Assembly: GCA_017999675.1 (NCBI GenBank)
Contig: JAGNLL010000003.1
Coordinates: forward strand, 1-64,000
Direction: 5' to 3'
From: Rickettsiales bacterium
GTDB lineage: Bacteria > Pseudomonadota > Alphaproteobacteria > Rickettsiales > UBA1997
DNA length: 64,000 bases
The notes beneath the pieces are model-generated. The model ran no database searches, was not told the origin of the DNA, and saw only the letters and a list, made by a program, of their open reading frames with translations. The translations under genes were made by a program, and so were the position numbers. This document shows positions 1 through 8,905 of the stretch, one piece after another. Every line of letters starts with the position of its first letter. Position 1 is the stretch's first letter.

Positions 1-283
1 CAGTAATCATGTTTTTTACATAGTCAGCGTGGCCTGGGCAGTCTACGTGAGCGTAGTGTCTAGCAGCAGTTTCGTATTCTACGTGAGCGGTGTTGATTGT
101 AATACCGCGCTCTTTTTCTTCTGGAGCGGCGTCAATTTGGTCGTAGCCTCTTTTTTCAGCTAGACCGCTTTTTGAAAGGTAAGTTGTGATCGCAGCGGTA
201 AGAGTTGTTTTACCGTGATCAACGTGACCGATGGTTCCGATGTTGACGTGCGGTTTGTTGCGTTTGAAGGCTTGTTTAGACAT
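1..283 (-). CDS. tuf: Elongation factor Tu, N-terminal part (cut by window edge)
   Basis: EF-Tu is the GTPase that delivers aminoacyl-tRNA to the ribosome. About 94 codons are visible on the minus strand, from the ATG at 281-283 to the window edge. They hold the G1 P-loop GHVDHGKT (about residues 19-26), the switch I region with RGITI followed by an HVEYE stretch, and the G3 motif [12 protein letters not shown]. These are diagnostic of EF-Tu rather than EF-G or SelB. The rest of the gene lies outside the window. The 500 bases upstream hold no other gene, so it probably has its own promoter there, but I could not pin one down. Confidence 0.97.
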   Translation of the reverse strand, partial: MSKQAFKRNKPHVNIGTIGHVDHGKTTLTAAITTYLSKSGLAEKRGYDQIDAAPEEKERGITINTAHVEYETAARHYAHVDCPGHADYVKNMIT

Positions 284-734
284 AAAATGATTATTGCGAA
301 GTTAATAAAATCCTTCGAGGCAGAGTTATCAAGCCCGAAGTCTGTTGGTTTGGAAGCTTTTAAAATTTTGGGGAAGGCGGCAAACTACGAAAGGCTAAAT
401 AAAAAGCAAAGGGAAATTCTGGTAAAATTTGAGCATTTTTTTCGCGACTAAATTTGGTTTTTTTCAAGTTTTTATTTACGTGATTTTTTCAAAGAAATTG
501 CGGGTTTTGGGTTTGGTGGATTTTCATGTGATGTTTTTTGGGCTTGGGGTCTTTAGGAATTTTTGCGATGTTCCTTTCAAGCAAGTGGCGCCTGCTTAAA
601 AGAATTTATCTGATTCTGGTAAAATCAGACGAAAAGCATGGTTTTGATCTGAAAAAACATTACAACCGACTGCCGGTTGATGTGAAAACAAATATTTCTA
701 CCCTAGATTGTACAAAAAACCAAAAATCTTCCAA
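284..734. other. Long intergenic region between tuf and metE, no gene seen
   Basis: About 450 bases separate the tuf start from the metE terminator. The sequence is AT-rich and holds only short open frames without recognisable domains. One of them overlaps tuf antisense. I see no tRNA cloverleaf, riboswitch or repeat. It is likely the tuf promoter and leader region plus spacer. Confidence 0.5.
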
Positions 735-740
735 TAAAAA

Positions 741-768
741 ACCGACCCACAATTTCTTGTGAGTCGGT
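741..768 (-). terminator. Rho-independent terminator of metE
   Basis: Twelve-base arms (741-752 and 757-768) pair with one G-U wobble when read on the minus strand. They enclose a GAAA tetraloop and are followed on that strand by six T residues. The hairpin lies about 25 bases past the metE stop codon, where a minus-strand terminator is expected. Confidence 0.85.
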
Positions 769-793
769 TAATTTTAGCTTAAGTAAAAGACGA

Positions 794-3058
794 TTAAAGC
801 TGTGCTCTTACTGCTTTTGTAGCATCAACCATTTGTTGCAAAGCTAATTTGGTTTCTGGCCAATCGCGAGTTTTTAAACCGCAATCAGGGTTCACCCAAA
901 TTTGCTCAGGTTTTAATACATCCAAAGCTTTTTTCAAAAGGCTTTCCATTTCTTCTTTTTTAGGAACGCGAGGGCTGTGAATGTCGTAAACGCCTGGTCC
1001 AATTTCATTTGGATATTTGAAGTTTACGAAAGCATTCAGCAAATCCATTTGTGAACGAGAAGTTTCAATTGAAATCACATCCGCATCCATGTCAGCAATT
1101 GCTGCAATGATGTCGTTAAACTCAGAATAGCACATGTGAGTGTGAATTTGAGTGCGATCTTCAACGCCAGAAGCGCTGATTCTAAAGGCTTCAACAGCCC
1201 ATTTCAAATATTCACTCCATTTGCCACGACGAATTGGTAAGCCTTCGCGAAGAGCGGCTTCGTCAATTTGCACAATTTTAATTCCGGCTTTTTCCAAATC
1301 AGAAACTTCATCACGAATTGCAAAAGCAATCTGTAGAGCCGTGTCTTTTCTAGGTTGATCGTCGCGCACAAACGACCATTGCAAAATGGTAATTGGCCCG
1401 GTCAACATGCCTTTCATGATTTTTTTTGTCTGACTTTGTGCATACTTTGCCCATTCAACAGTCATTGGAGTTGGGCGAGAAACGTCACCGAAAATTACCG
1501 GAGGTTTAACGCAGCGGCTTCCGTAGCTTTGCACCCAGCCATTTTTGGTGAAGAAAAATCCTTTCAACTGCTCGCCGAAATATTCCACCATGTCGTTTCT
1601 TTCAAACTCACCGTGAACCAAAACGTCAAGACCGATTTCTTCTTGGAAACGAATAGTGCGCGTAGTTTCTTCTTGTAAGAATTTTTCGTAAACTTCGGCA
1701 GAAATATTTCCGGCTTTGAAATCAGCGCGGAATTTTCTTACTTCTTTTGTTTGCGGAAAAGAACCAATCGTAGTGGTTGGAAGCAATGGTAGATTGATGT
1801 GATCTAATTGAATTCTTTTGCGAGTAGCAAAATTACTTTTGCGATTCATCAAAGATTCATCAATTGCAGCAACTCTTTGTTTCACAACATTGTCGTGAAT
1901 TCTTGCTGAAGATTTGCGTGCTGCAAGTGCAGCTTTATTGGCTGAAATTGCACCAGCATCGTCTTTTGCAATTGCAGAAATTTCAGTCAATTTTTGCGTG
2001 GCAAAAGACAGCCAAGATTTCAACTCAACGTCAAGAACAGTTTCGTTCGCAAGATCAACCGGAGTGTGAATTAGCGAGCAAGAAGGCGCTACAATCACGC
2101 GGCTTTCACCTAATTTTTCGACGGCTTTTTTAACCAAAGAAACCGAATTTTCCAAATTGTTGATCCAAATATTGCGACCATCAACAAGGCCAAGAGACAA
2201 AGACTGATCTGCTTTAACAAGACCAAGAACTTCGCCAAATTGTTCAGAAGCGCGAACTAAATCAACGTGAACCGACGCAGTGCCAAGATCAAAAGCAAGC
2301 GCTGCATTTTCGCCCAAATTGTCAAAATAAGTGGCCAAGTGAAGCTTGATTGAACCAGCTGATTGCTTGAGCTGAGAGTAAGCTTTAACGTAAGCCTTAA
2401 CCGCATCGCCAGACAAATCAGTCACCAAAAATGGCTCGTCAATTTGCACGTCTTTAACGCCAATTTCTTGTAATTTTTTGAAAAGCTCTAAGTAAGCGCC
2501 AAGCAAATTATCAAGCAAAGCAAGCTTGTCTGAACCGTCAACCGACTTGCCCAAAAGCAAGAAGCTTACTGGTCCCAAGATCACTGGACGAGTTTCAATG
2601 CCCAAATTTTTAGCCTCTGAGTATTCGTCAAAAATTTTAGTCGAAGAAAGTTTGAACTGCTGACCTTTTTTAAATTCAGCAACAATGTAGTGGTAGTTAG
2701 TGTCAAACCACTTGGTCATTTCCATTGCGGTCACGTCAATGCCGCCTTGTTGCGCACCGCGAGCCATTGCAAAGTAAAGATCTAAATCAACATTACCGCC
2801 TTTGAAATTGAAGCGCTCAGGAACAGCGCCAAATAAGGCTTGGGTGTCAAGGATGTGATCGTAAAATGAAAAGTCGTTTGAAGGAATAAAAGCAATGCCG
2901 GCAGCTTTTTGAGTTTGCCAGTTTTTCGCTCTAATTTCGGCAGCAGATTTTTGTAAATCAGCGGCAGATGAAGTTTTTTTCCAATAGCTTTCGACAGCTT
3001 TTTTAAGCTCGCGATTAGCACCAATTCTTGGGAAACCCAAGCTTGCAGTTTTTAACAT
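794..3058 (-). CDS. metE: Cobalamin-independent methionine synthase
   Basis: 5-methyltetrahydropteroyltriglutamate-homocysteine methyltransferase, the last step of methionine synthesis without vitamin B12. The 754-residue length matches the family. The start was chosen at MLKTASLGFPRIG because the SLGFPRIG..REL motif is the normal N-terminus of MetE; the open frame runs 72 codons further upstream without family similarity. Zinc-ligand motifs are visible: HTHMCYSE near residue 640 and NPDCGLKTR near residue 726, close to the positions known in E. coli MetE. It is a single-gene unit with its own terminator (741-768). The 214-base gap to the divergent reductase gene shows no SAM or cobalamin riboswitch that I recognise. 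A methionine synthase is unusual in host-restricted Rickettsiales and argues for biosynthetic capacity. Confidence 0.97.
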   Translation of the reverse strand: MLKTASLGFPRIGANRELKKAVESYWKKTSSAADLQKSAAEIRAKNWQTQKAAGIAFIPSNDFSFYDHILDTQALFGAVPERFNFKGGNVDLDLYFAMARGAQQGGIDVTAMEMTKWFDTNYHYIVAEFKKGQQFKLSSTKIFDEYSEAKNLGIETRPVILGPVSFLLLGKSVDGSDKLALLDNLLGAYLELFKKLQEIGVKDVQIDEPFLVTDLSGDAVKAYVKAYSQLKQSAGSIKLHLATYFDNLGENAALAFDLGTASVHVDLVRASEQFGEVLGLVKADQSLSLGLVDGRNIWINNLENSVSLVKKAVEKLGESRVIVAPSCSLIHTPVDLANETVLDVELKSWLSFATQKLTEISAIAKDDAGAISANKAALAARKSSARIHDNVVKQRVAAIDESLMNRKSNFATRKRIQLDHINLPLLPTTTIGSFPQTKEVRKFRADFKAGNISAEVYEKFLQEETTRTIRFQEEIGLDVLVHGEFERNDMVEYFGEQLKGFFFTKNGWVQSYGSRCVKPPVIFGDVSRPTPMTVEWAKYAQSQTKKIMKGMLTGPITILQWSFVRDDQPRKDTALQIAFAIRDEVSDLEKAGIKIVQIDEAALREGLPIRRGKWSEYLKWAVEAFRISASGVEDRTQIHTHMCYSEFNDIIAAIADMDADVISIETSRSQMDLLNAFVNFKYPNEIGPGVYDIHSPRVPKKEEMESLLKKALDVLKPEQIWVNPDCGLKTRDWPETKLALQQMVDATKAVRAQL

Positions 3059-3272
3059 GATTTTGTTTTGATTAAGATTTGCGCAAGGCTTTGCAGACAA
3101 AAAATGGCAGGCTTGCCGAGCTTTAACAGCTAATAAAAGGTGGGAGAAGAGCGGGTTAGATGGGCAAAAATATTTTCCACAAAATTGTAAAGCAAGGCGC
3201 GATTTGCCAACTTGTTTTTCTGTAAGGCCAAACCTAGTTTGCCAAAAAATTTTCCAACAAAAAACAAAAATC

Positions 3273-4280
3273 ATGACAACTCACAAAACCGACCTGGTCA
3301 TTATTGGCGCGGGTCCTGCTGGCTTATTTTCAGTGTTTGAAGCGGGAATGTTAAAAATAAAATCACACGTAATCGACACCCTCGAAGTGATTGGCGGCCA
3401 ATGCTCGGCGCTTTATCCAGAAAAACCAATTTACGACATTCCGGCTCACCCAAAAGTTTTGGCTAGCGAATTAATCGAGCTTCTCGAAGCACAAGCAGAG
3501 CCATTTGATCCCACCTACCATTTAAATCAGCGCGTTGAAAAAATTGTTAAAAACGACGACAAAACTTTCACAATCGAAACCTCAAAAAACACTAAAATTA
3601 ACTGCAAAGCAATTGTAATTGCTGCGGGTTGTGGCGCCTTTGGTCCCAACCGTCCGCCGCTTGATGGCATTGAAGAATTTGAAGGAAAATCAGTGTTTTA
3701 CGCGGTGCGTTCAAAAGCTGAATTTGCCGGTAAAAATGTGGTGATTGCAGGCGGCGGCGATTCTGCAGTTGATTGGGCAATTAGCCTTGCCGAAATTGCC
3801 AAAAAAGTTTTCGTAATTCACCGCCGCGACAAATTTCGCTGTGCTCCCGAAAGCGCCGACAAAATGAAAAAATTAGCCGACGAAGGAAAAATCGAACTAG
3901 TAATTCCATTTCAACTAGACGGCCTAAAAGGCCAAAACGGCAAGCTCGAAGCTGTGTTAGTAAAAGACTTCGACGGCAACGTAAAAGAAATCGAAGCCGA
4001 CTTTTTGCTACCATTCTTCGGCCTCGCAATGGAGCTCGGACCCATAGCCGACTGGGGCCTAAACCTACACAAAAACCACATCACGGTTGAAGCTTCAACA
4101 ATGCAAACCTCTGAAGCCGGCATTTACGCCATCGGCGACATCGCCACCTACCAAAACAAACTAAAACTAATTCTAACCGGTTTCGCCGAAGCCGCCACAG
4201 CAGCCCACGACATGCGCAAAATCGTGCATCCAGACCAAGTATTCCACTTCGAATACTCAACCTCAAAAGGCGTTTCTTAG
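3273..4280 (+). CDS. Ferredoxin-NADP reductase of the thioredoxin-reductase-like type
   Basis: A 335-residue FAD- and NADPH-binding flavoprotein. The FAD-binding GAGPAG motif is at about residues 11-16, the NADPH-binding GGGDSAVDWA near residue 158, and the C-terminal FAD motif YAIGDIATY near residue 285. It lacks the CxxC redox centre of true thioredoxin reductases. It carries the GGQCSALYPEKPIYDIP segment typical of the YumC-type ferredoxin/flavodoxin-NADP reductases common in alphaproteobacteria, including Rickettsia. The likely role is electron transfer between NADPH and ferredoxin. The start at 3273 is set by the MTTHKTDLVIIGAG N-terminus; an upstream in-frame extension has no domain content. 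Its TAG stop is followed with no gap by the ATG of the LolC/E gene, so the two are probably co-transcribed. Confidence 0.9.
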   Translation: MTTHKTDLVIIGAGPAGLFSVFEAGMLKIKSHVIDTLEVIGGQCSALYPEKPIYDIPAHPKVLASELIELLEAQAEPFDPTYHLNQRVEKIVKNDDKTFTIETSKNTKINCKAIVIAAGCGAFGPNRPPLDGIEEFEGKSVFYAVRSKAEFAGKNVVIAGGGDSAVDWAISLAEIAKKVFVIHRRDKFRCAPESADKMKKLADEGKIELVIPFQLDGLKGQNGKLEAVLVKDFDGNVKEIEADFLLPFFGLAMELGPIADWGLNLHKNHITVEASTMQTSEAGIYAIGDIATYQNKLKLILTGFAEAATAAHDMRKIVHPDQVFHFEYSTSKGVS

Positions 4281-5531
4281 ATGTTTTCAAAACTCGAATT
4301 TCTAATCGCTTGGCGCTACCTCAAATCGAAACGCAAAGAAGGTTTCATCTCGGTAATCGCGATTTTTTCATTTGTTGGAATCATGATTGGCGTAGCTACG
4401 TTGATTGTGGTGATGTCGGTGATGAATGGCTTTAGGCACGAGTTGGTGAATCGGATTTTGGGCATTAATTCGCATTTAACTGTTTACAGCCACGCGCATC
4501 AAATTGCTGATTACGAAAAACTTCTTGAAGAAATTCAAAAAATTGACGGGGTGAAATTTGCAAGTCCCCTAGTTGAAAGTCAGACGATGTTTTCGGTGCC
4601 GGGCAAGAACTCGGGCGGCATGGTGAAGGGTGTGAAACTTTCTGATTTAAAAAATAAAACACTAATTGCCGACAATATCACGGCCGGAAATATTGAAAAT
4701 TTAGCTAATAAAAATGCTGTAATTATTGGCTCTGCCGTTGCTCAAAGCATGAATTTGAAAATGGGCGATTCGTTAAAAATTATTTCAGCCGAAACTTCTG
4801 AAACCATTATTGGCGCGATTCCGCGCATTAAAACTTACGAAGTTGCTGGGGTGTTTGAGAGTGGTCTTTACGAATACGATTCAACTACGGTGTTCGCCAA
4901 TTTTGAAATGTCGCAAATTCATTTTCGTTTTCCCGACGCAGTTTCAGCGATTGAAATTTTTGCAAATGATCCAACCAAAATCGAAGAAATAAAATTGCAG
5001 CTTTTCGAAATTTTAGCCAATCATCCAAACCTCTACGCAACCGACTGGCAGCAGGCCAATGCAAGCTTCATCGACGCTTTAAAAGTTGAAAGCACGGTAA
5101 TGTTTTTAATTCTCGCACTAATCATTTTAGTCGCCGCTTTTAACATTATTTCCAGCATGATCATGCTGGTGAATGACAAAAATAAAAACATCGCGCTGCT
5201 TCGCACACTCGGAATGAGTAAGGCTGGCGTGATGCGCATCTTTTTAATTTGCGGCTCGTCAATTGGTGTGGTTGGAACTTTTTTGGGGCTGGTAATTGGT
5301 GTGCTTTTTTCGGCCAACATCAACTCGATCAAGCGTTTCTTGGAGTCTGCCACCGACACAACTTTGTTTAACCCAACAATTTATTTTCTTTCAAACCTGC
5401 CGTCGAAAATTTTTGTTTCAGACGTGGTTGTAATTGTTGGAATGGCGCTGGTTTTGTCTTTTTTAGCAACGCTTTATCCGGCTTACAAAGCGAGCAAATC
5501 GAACCCAGCTGAAGTACTTCGCTACGAGTAA
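4281..5531 (+). CDS. lolC: Lipoprotein-releasing ABC transporter permease (LolC/LolE family)
   Basis: Inner-membrane permease of the LolCDE complex, which extracts outer-membrane lipoproteins from the inner membrane and hands them to LolA. The 416 residues follow the MacB/FtsX-like plan: a first membrane helix at about residues 22-48, a periplasmic domain to about 265, then three helices near 270-300, 315-350 and 375-400. It ends with YPAYKASKSNPAEVLRYE, the conserved tail of this family. The N-terminal AWRYLKSKRKEGFISVI motif is typical. LolC and LolE cannot be told apart from this sequence alone; many alphaproteobacteria have a single hybrid gene. The partner ATPase lolD is not adjacent, because the next gene is convergent. 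The ATG directly follows the preceding stop. Confidence 0.93.
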   Translation: MFSKLEFLIAWRYLKSKRKEGFISVIAIFSFVGIMIGVATLIVVMSVMNGFRHELVNRILGINSHLTVYSHAHQIADYEKLLEEIQKIDGVKFASPLVESQTMFSVPGKNSGGMVKGVKLSDLKNKTLIADNITAGNIENLANKNAVIIGSAVAQSMNLKMGDSLKIISAETSETIIGAIPRIKTYEVAGVFESGLYEYDSTTVFANFEMSQIHFRFPDAVSAIEIFANDPTKIEEIKLQLFEILANHPNLYATDWQQANASFIDALKVESTVMFLILALIILVAAFNIISSMIMLVNDKNKNIALLRTLGMSKAGVMRIFLICGSSIGVVGTFLGLVIGVLFSANINSIKRFLESATDTTLFNPTIYFLSNLPSKIFVSDVVVIVGMALVLSFLATLYPAYKASKSNPAEVLRYE

Positions 5532-5533
5532 AA

Positions 5534-5563
5534 CTGAATTTCCACTCGCGAGTGGAAATTCAG
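5534..5563. repeat. Perfect 30-base palindrome after lolC
   Basis: A 15-base arm CTGAATTTCCACTCG is followed immediately by its exact reverse complement, with no loop. It sits 3 bases past the lolC stop and about 65 bases before the convergent oxidoreductase. No T-run follows, so it is not a textbook intrinsic terminator. It could act as a 3' end stabiliser, a bidirectional terminator or a palindromic repeat. Confidence 0.75.
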
Positions 5564-5628
5564 CCAAACCGTCACAAACCCACGCCAGACAAGGCTGCAT
5601 CGCCAGTTAAAATTTGCTAAAAAAATAC

Positions 5629-6597
5629 CTAAAATGTCAAAATAATTGACCCAGTTGTTGCTCTATTTTCTAAATCTTGGTGGGCTTTTTTTACGTCTTT
5701 GAAGGCGTAGCTGGTGATTTGTGGTTTTAAAATTCCTTTTTCGGCAGCGGCAAAAACTTCGGCAGCTGATAAAGCGAGTTCAATTTGATTGGCCTTGTAC
5801 AGCGCCATTGTTGGGCGGGTGAGGTAGAGTGAATTTGTCACTAGGCGATTTAAATCTAGCTTTTCGCTGTTGCCAGAAGACTCACCAAACGTCACGCACA
5901 TTCCCATTGGCCACAGGCAGTCGAGCGATTTTTCTAGAGTGTCTTTGCCTACAGAATCGTAAACTAAGCCTACTCCGCCGTGGTCGGTGATTTTGGCGAT
6001 TTCTTCAACAAAATTTTGTTTTTTGTAATTAATTACGTGGTCGCAGCCAGCAGTTTTGGCGGCGGGAATTTTCTCGTCACTGCCAACAGTTCCAAAAACT
6101 TCTAATCCTAAATGCTTTGCCCATTGGCACAGCAATTGACCAAGGCCACCAGCAACGGCGTGAATTAAAATTTTCTTGGCGCGTTTGGCAATGTAAACGC
6201 GGTGTAGTAGGGCGTGCGCCGTTAAGCCTTTAAACAAAATTGCGGCAACTGTTGCATCTGAAAGACTTGCCGGTGGCACAACCAAATGGCGTTGATTAAT
6301 CACGCGCTTTTCAGCGTAAGCGCCAATGCCACCCGTAGCGTAGGCAACGCGTTCGCCAACTTTAAAATTGGTCACAGCTGACCCAACTGCTTCAATTATT
6401 CCAACGCCTTCCATGCCAAGAATGGCGGGCATTTCAGAGATTTTGTATTGGGCGCGGCGAAAAGAAACGTCGAAAAAATTTACGCCAACGGCTGTGTGTC
6501 TAATTAAAACTTCTTCTTTTTTTGGTTTTGGTTCTTCGATTTTTTCAATTTTAAATTGACCAGCGTCACCGGTTTTGTGCAGAAGAATGGCTTGCAT
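5629..6597 (-). CDS. Quinone oxidoreductase-like MDR family protein
   Basis: A zinc-independent member of the medium-chain dehydrogenase/reductase superfamily, resembling NADPH:quinone reductase (QorA). The 322 residues hold an N-terminal GroES-like domain with EEVLIRHTAVGVNFFDVSFR (the QOR signature), and a Rossmann domain near residue 149 with HAVAGGLGQLLCQWAK. No structural zinc cysteines are seen. The start is placed at MQAILLHKTGDAG, which aligns with the family; the frame extends 14 codons upstream without homology. The substrate is not predictable. It is divergent from the exonuclease gene, 58 bases away, so the two may share a promoter region. Confidence 0.88.
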   Translation of the reverse strand: MQAILLHKTGDAGQFKIEKIEEPKPKKEEVLIRHTAVGVNFFDVSFRRAQYKISEMPAILGMEGVGIIEAVGSAVTNFKVGERVAYATGGIGAYAEKRVINQRHLVVPPASLSDATVAAILFKGLTAHALLHRVYIAKRAKKILIHAVAGGLGQLLCQWAKHLGLEVFGTVGSDEKIPAAKTAGCDHVINYKKQNFVEEIAKITDHGGVGLVYDSVGKDTLEKSLDCLWPMGMCVTFGESSGNSEKLDLNRLVTNSLYLTRPTMALYKANQIELALSAAEVFAAAEKGILKPQITSYAFKDVKKAHQDLENRATTGSIILTF

Positions 6598-6655
6598 TTT
6601 TTTGGAGTGTTTTAAGGTTGAAAGTGAGTCTGATTCCAAACAACCCTTACCCCAA

Positions 6656-7465
6656 ATGCAACATCAAAATCTCTTCGTTTTCGACATTGAAACAATTCCC
6701 GATTTAAACGCGGCAAAAAATTTGTTAGGGCTGCAAAGCGGCTCTGATGCTGAGTTGCGCCAAGCATTAACAAAATATCATTTAGATTTAACTGACGGAA
6801 AAAATTCTTTTCTGCGTCAGCCATTTCACAAAATAATTACGATTAGTTTCTTAGAGGCCGAAATCGTTCGCGATTTTAATGGCTGCGAATTTTACAAAAT
6901 AATCGACATCCGTTCGGGCGGCGATTTAGCTGCAACCGAGGCTGATTTGGTGAAAGGATTTTTCTCACATTTGAAAAAAAACCTGTCGCGTTTGGTAAGT
7001 TTTAACGGCAAAAATTTTGACATGCCGGTGCTAAAATATGCGGCAATGAAGCATGAAGTTGAAGCGGCGTGGCTTTACAAAACTGGTGACAAATGGAACA
7101 ACTACAATCAGCGCTACAGCCTTGACTGGCACTGCGATTTGGCGGAGGCGTTTTCTGATTTTGGTGCCTCGGCAAAAGTGAAAATGAACGAGCTTTGTGC
7201 GGCTTTTGGCTTGCCCGGTAAAATTGGGGTGGATGGCTCGATGGTGACCGATTTTTTTGATCAGGGACGCTTACAAGAAATTCGCGATTATTGCGAGACT
7301 GATGTGCTTAATACCTATTTGCTCTATTTGGTTTACCAGCATCACAACGGCACGATTACCAAAGAATCGTTTGTAAAATGCAGAGAAAATTTGGCGGAAT
7401 TTTTAGAAAAAAAATCGAAAGAAAAACCGCATTTTGCGGAGTTTTTGGGGGAGTGGCGGAAGTAG
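6656..7465 (+). CDS. 3'-5' exonuclease related to the PolB proofreading domain
   Basis: A 269-residue RNase H-fold protein of the family described as predicted PolB-like polysaccharide/nucleic acid 3'-5' exonucleases. The DEDD-type motifs are visible: FDIETIP (D10 and E12), SFNGKNFDMPVL near residue 115, and the final ETDVLNTYLL region near residue 225, which supplies the last Asp. It is shorter than a polymerase and lacks polymerase motifs, so it probably acts as a stand-alone nuclease in repair or RNA turnover. The start MQHQNLFVFDIETIP is chosen because the motif must lie close to the N-terminus; 27 in-frame upstream codons look non-coding. Confidence 0.85.
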   Translation: MQHQNLFVFDIETIPDLNAAKNLLGLQSGSDAELRQALTKYHLDLTDGKNSFLRQPFHKIITISFLEAEIVRDFNGCEFYKIIDIRSGGDLAATEADLVKGFFSHLKKNLSRLVSFNGKNFDMPVLKYAAMKHEVEAAWLYKTGDKWNNYNQRYSLDWHCDLAEAFSDFGASAKVKMNELCAAFGLPGKIGVDGSMVTDFFDQGRLQEIRDYCETDVLNTYLLYLVYQHHNGTITKESFVKCRENLAEFLEKKSKEKPHFAEFLGEWRK

Positions 7466-7472
7466 GTTTCTT

Positions 7473-7552
7473 CTGGATTGCCGCGCTGCGCTCTCTAATG
7501 ACGGAGAAATCCTAGCCAACATCGTCATCGCGAGCGCAGCGTGGCGATCCAG
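7473..7552. repeat. Palindromic repeat, family A, copy 1
   Basis: Imperfect inverted repeat with arms of about 30 bases. The left arm starts CTGGATTGCCGCGCTGCGCT and the right arm ends GTGGCGATCCAG, with a loop of about 20 bases. The same arm sequence recurs in copy 2 (7881-7953). When read through, the arms encode RAQRGDP or DCHATLAMT-like peptides, a type of selfish intergenic repeat widespread in alphaproteobacterial and other genomes. It lies between the exonuclease stop and the GIY-YIG stop. Confidence 0.85.
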
Positions 7553-7555
7553 CTC

Positions 7556-7852
7556 TCACAATATTGAATCGTAAAGATCAACCCATCCCGGATTTGATTT
7601 TTCGATTAATCTAAGCTTATTCACTCGTGAGCCAGATTTAATTTTTTTCTCGTAAGAAATTGCCTCGATCATTTCTTCAAACAGCTCAAAATAAACCAAA
7701 ATACTGCAATCGTATTTGGTGGTAAAACCTTTGAGAAGTTTGTGTTTGTGCTGGTAGATTCTTTGAATGAGGTTGGAGGTGACGCCGATGTAGAGAGTGC
7801 CATTTCTTTTGTTGGTGACAATGTAAACGGCGGGTTGTTTTGGGGGGTGCAT
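7556..7852 (-). CDS. Small GIY-YIG domain endonuclease-like protein
   Basis: A 98-residue single-domain protein. The GIY-YIG core is seen at residues 8-25 as VYIVTNKRNGTLYIGVTSNL, followed by the conserved Arg in RIYQHK and a later Glu in YEKKIKSGSR. It resembles the YhbQ/UvrC-N family of stand-alone GIY-YIG proteins, which are often small, multicopy and of unclear function. The start MHPPKQPAVYI was chosen because the upstream frame runs straight into palindromic repeat A and reads as repeat peptide. The gene is bracketed closely by two copies of that repeat (3 bases at the 3' side, 28 bases at the 5' side), which suggests the gene and repeats may have arrived or moved together. Confidence 0.88.
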   Translation of the reverse strand: MHPPKQPAVYIVTNKRNGTLYIGVTSNLIQRIYQHKHKLLKGFTTKYDCSILVYFELFEEMIEAISYEKKIKSGSRVNKLRLIEKSNPGWVDLYDSIL

Positions 7853-7880
7853 TTTAGTTTGGTGTTTGTTGTGGTTTTTT

Positions 7881-7953
7881 CTGGATCGCCACGCTGCGCT
7901 CGCGATGACGACTGCACTCGCTCCGTCATTGCGAGCGTAGCGTGGCAATCCAG
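7881..7953. repeat. Palindromic repeat, family A, copy 2
   Basis: Inverted repeat with arms of 30 bases, differing at a few positions: left CTGGATCGCCACGCTGCGCT..., right ending AGCGTGGCAATCCAG. The loop is about 13 bases. It matches copy 1 at 7473-7552. It lies between the GIY-YIG start and the argF stop. Confidence 0.87.
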
Positions 7954-7969
7954 TAGTGCAAAAGACGAA

Positions 7970-8905
7970 TTATTTATTTTTTGCCTCAAGCGCCCAAACC
8001 AAAATCGCCTTCTGCGCGTGTAGGCGATTTTCCGCCTCATCAAACACCACCGACTGTTTAGAATCAATCACCCCAGCTGTCACTTCAAAGCCGCGGTAAG
8101 CCGGTAGACAATGGGTAAAAATTGCCGATTTTTTTGCTAACTTCATTAGCCCAGCATTCACCTGATAAGGCGACAAATCATTAATTTTTTTCTGCTTAAT
8201 TGCGTCGTTTTTTTCAGCCTCGTCACCCATTGAAAACCAAGTGTCGGTAATCAAAACATCGGCATCTTTCGCCGCTTTTTTAGCGTCAGAAAAATAAGAA
8301 ATTTTTGCCCCAGCTTTCACCGCTTTTTTGATTTCGGCATTGCAAAAATCGAATTCTTTTGGCGTGGCAATTGCCAATTCAAAACCAAAAGCTTTCGCAG
8401 CGTGAATGTAAGAATTTAACACGTTGTTGGCATCTCCAAACCACGCTAATTTTTTGCCCGCAATTTTTCCCAAATGCTCTTCAATTGTTAGCAAACTGGC
8501 AATGATTTGGCAGGGGTGAGAAAAATCGGAAAGGGCGTTAATTACAGGCACTGACGCATGTTTAGCCAAATCTAAAATTGTTTGGTGCGAGTTTGAGCGA
8601 ATCATTATTGCGTCAACAAAACGCGACAAAACTTTGGCGGTGTCTTCAACCGATTCGCCTTTGCCAAGCTGCATGTCGTTTTTGTTCATTACAACGGCGT
8701 GGCCACCAAGTTGGTTAATGCCAACTTCAAATGACACGCGAGTGCGAGTTGAAGTTTTTTCAAAAATCATCGCCAAGTTTTTGTGAGGCAGCAATTTTGC
8801 TTGTTTTGCAAGGTTCTTTTCTTTCTTCAATTTTTTGGCAAGCGCGAGAATTTTAATTAATTCCTTGGCTTCTATTTTATCTAAATCGATGAAGTGTTTT
8901 GTCAT
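7970..8905 (-). CDS. argF: Ornithine carbamoyltransferase
   Basis: Transfers the carbamoyl group from carbamoyl phosphate to ornithine, giving citrulline in arginine synthesis. The 311 residues show the carbamoyl-phosphate motif STRTR near residue 52, the HPCQ motif near residue 133, and the ornithine-loop HCLPAYRG near residue 270. The order and length are as in bacterial OTCases. The start MTKHFIDLDKIEA fits the family; the frame continues 32 codons upstream without similarity. No other arginine gene and no arginine deiminase genes are adjacent, so an anabolic role is more likely than a catabolic one, but this is inference. It is divergent from murG, 97 bases away. Confidence 0.95.
   Translation of the reverse strand: MTKHFIDLDKIEAKELIKILALAKKLKKEKNLAKQAKLLPHKNLAMIFEKTSTRTRVSFEVGINQLGGHAVVMNKNDMQLGKGESVEDTAKVLSRFVDAIMIRSNSHQTILDLAKHASVPVINALSDFSHPCQIIASLLTIEEHLGKIAGKKLAWFGDANNVLNSYIHAAKAFGFELAIATPKEFDFCNAEIKKAVKAGAKISYFSDAKKAAKDADVLITDTWFSMGDEAEKNDAIKQKKINDLSPYQVNAGLMKLAKKSAIFTHCLPAYRGFEVTAGVIDSKQSVVFDEAENRLHAQKAILVWALEAKNK

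Noticed and set aside
538-762. 74-codon plus-strand frame in the tuf-metE gap
   Set aside because: No domain, no ribosome-binding site, and it runs into the metE terminator hairpin.
3059-3272. Possible SAM or cobalamin riboswitch in front of metE
   Set aside because: The leader on the minus strand shows none of the conserved cores I know for SAM-I, SAM-II or cobalamin riboswitches, and no terminator hairpin near the start.
7669-8067. Overlapping frames around the GIY-YIG gene (both strands)
   Set aside because: They are read-through of palindromic repeat A and antisense of real genes.
7970-8905. Catabolic ornithine carbamoyltransferase of an arginine deiminase pathway
   Set aside because: No arcA or arcC is adjacent; sequence motifs alone do not decide, so the neutral anabolic call was kept.
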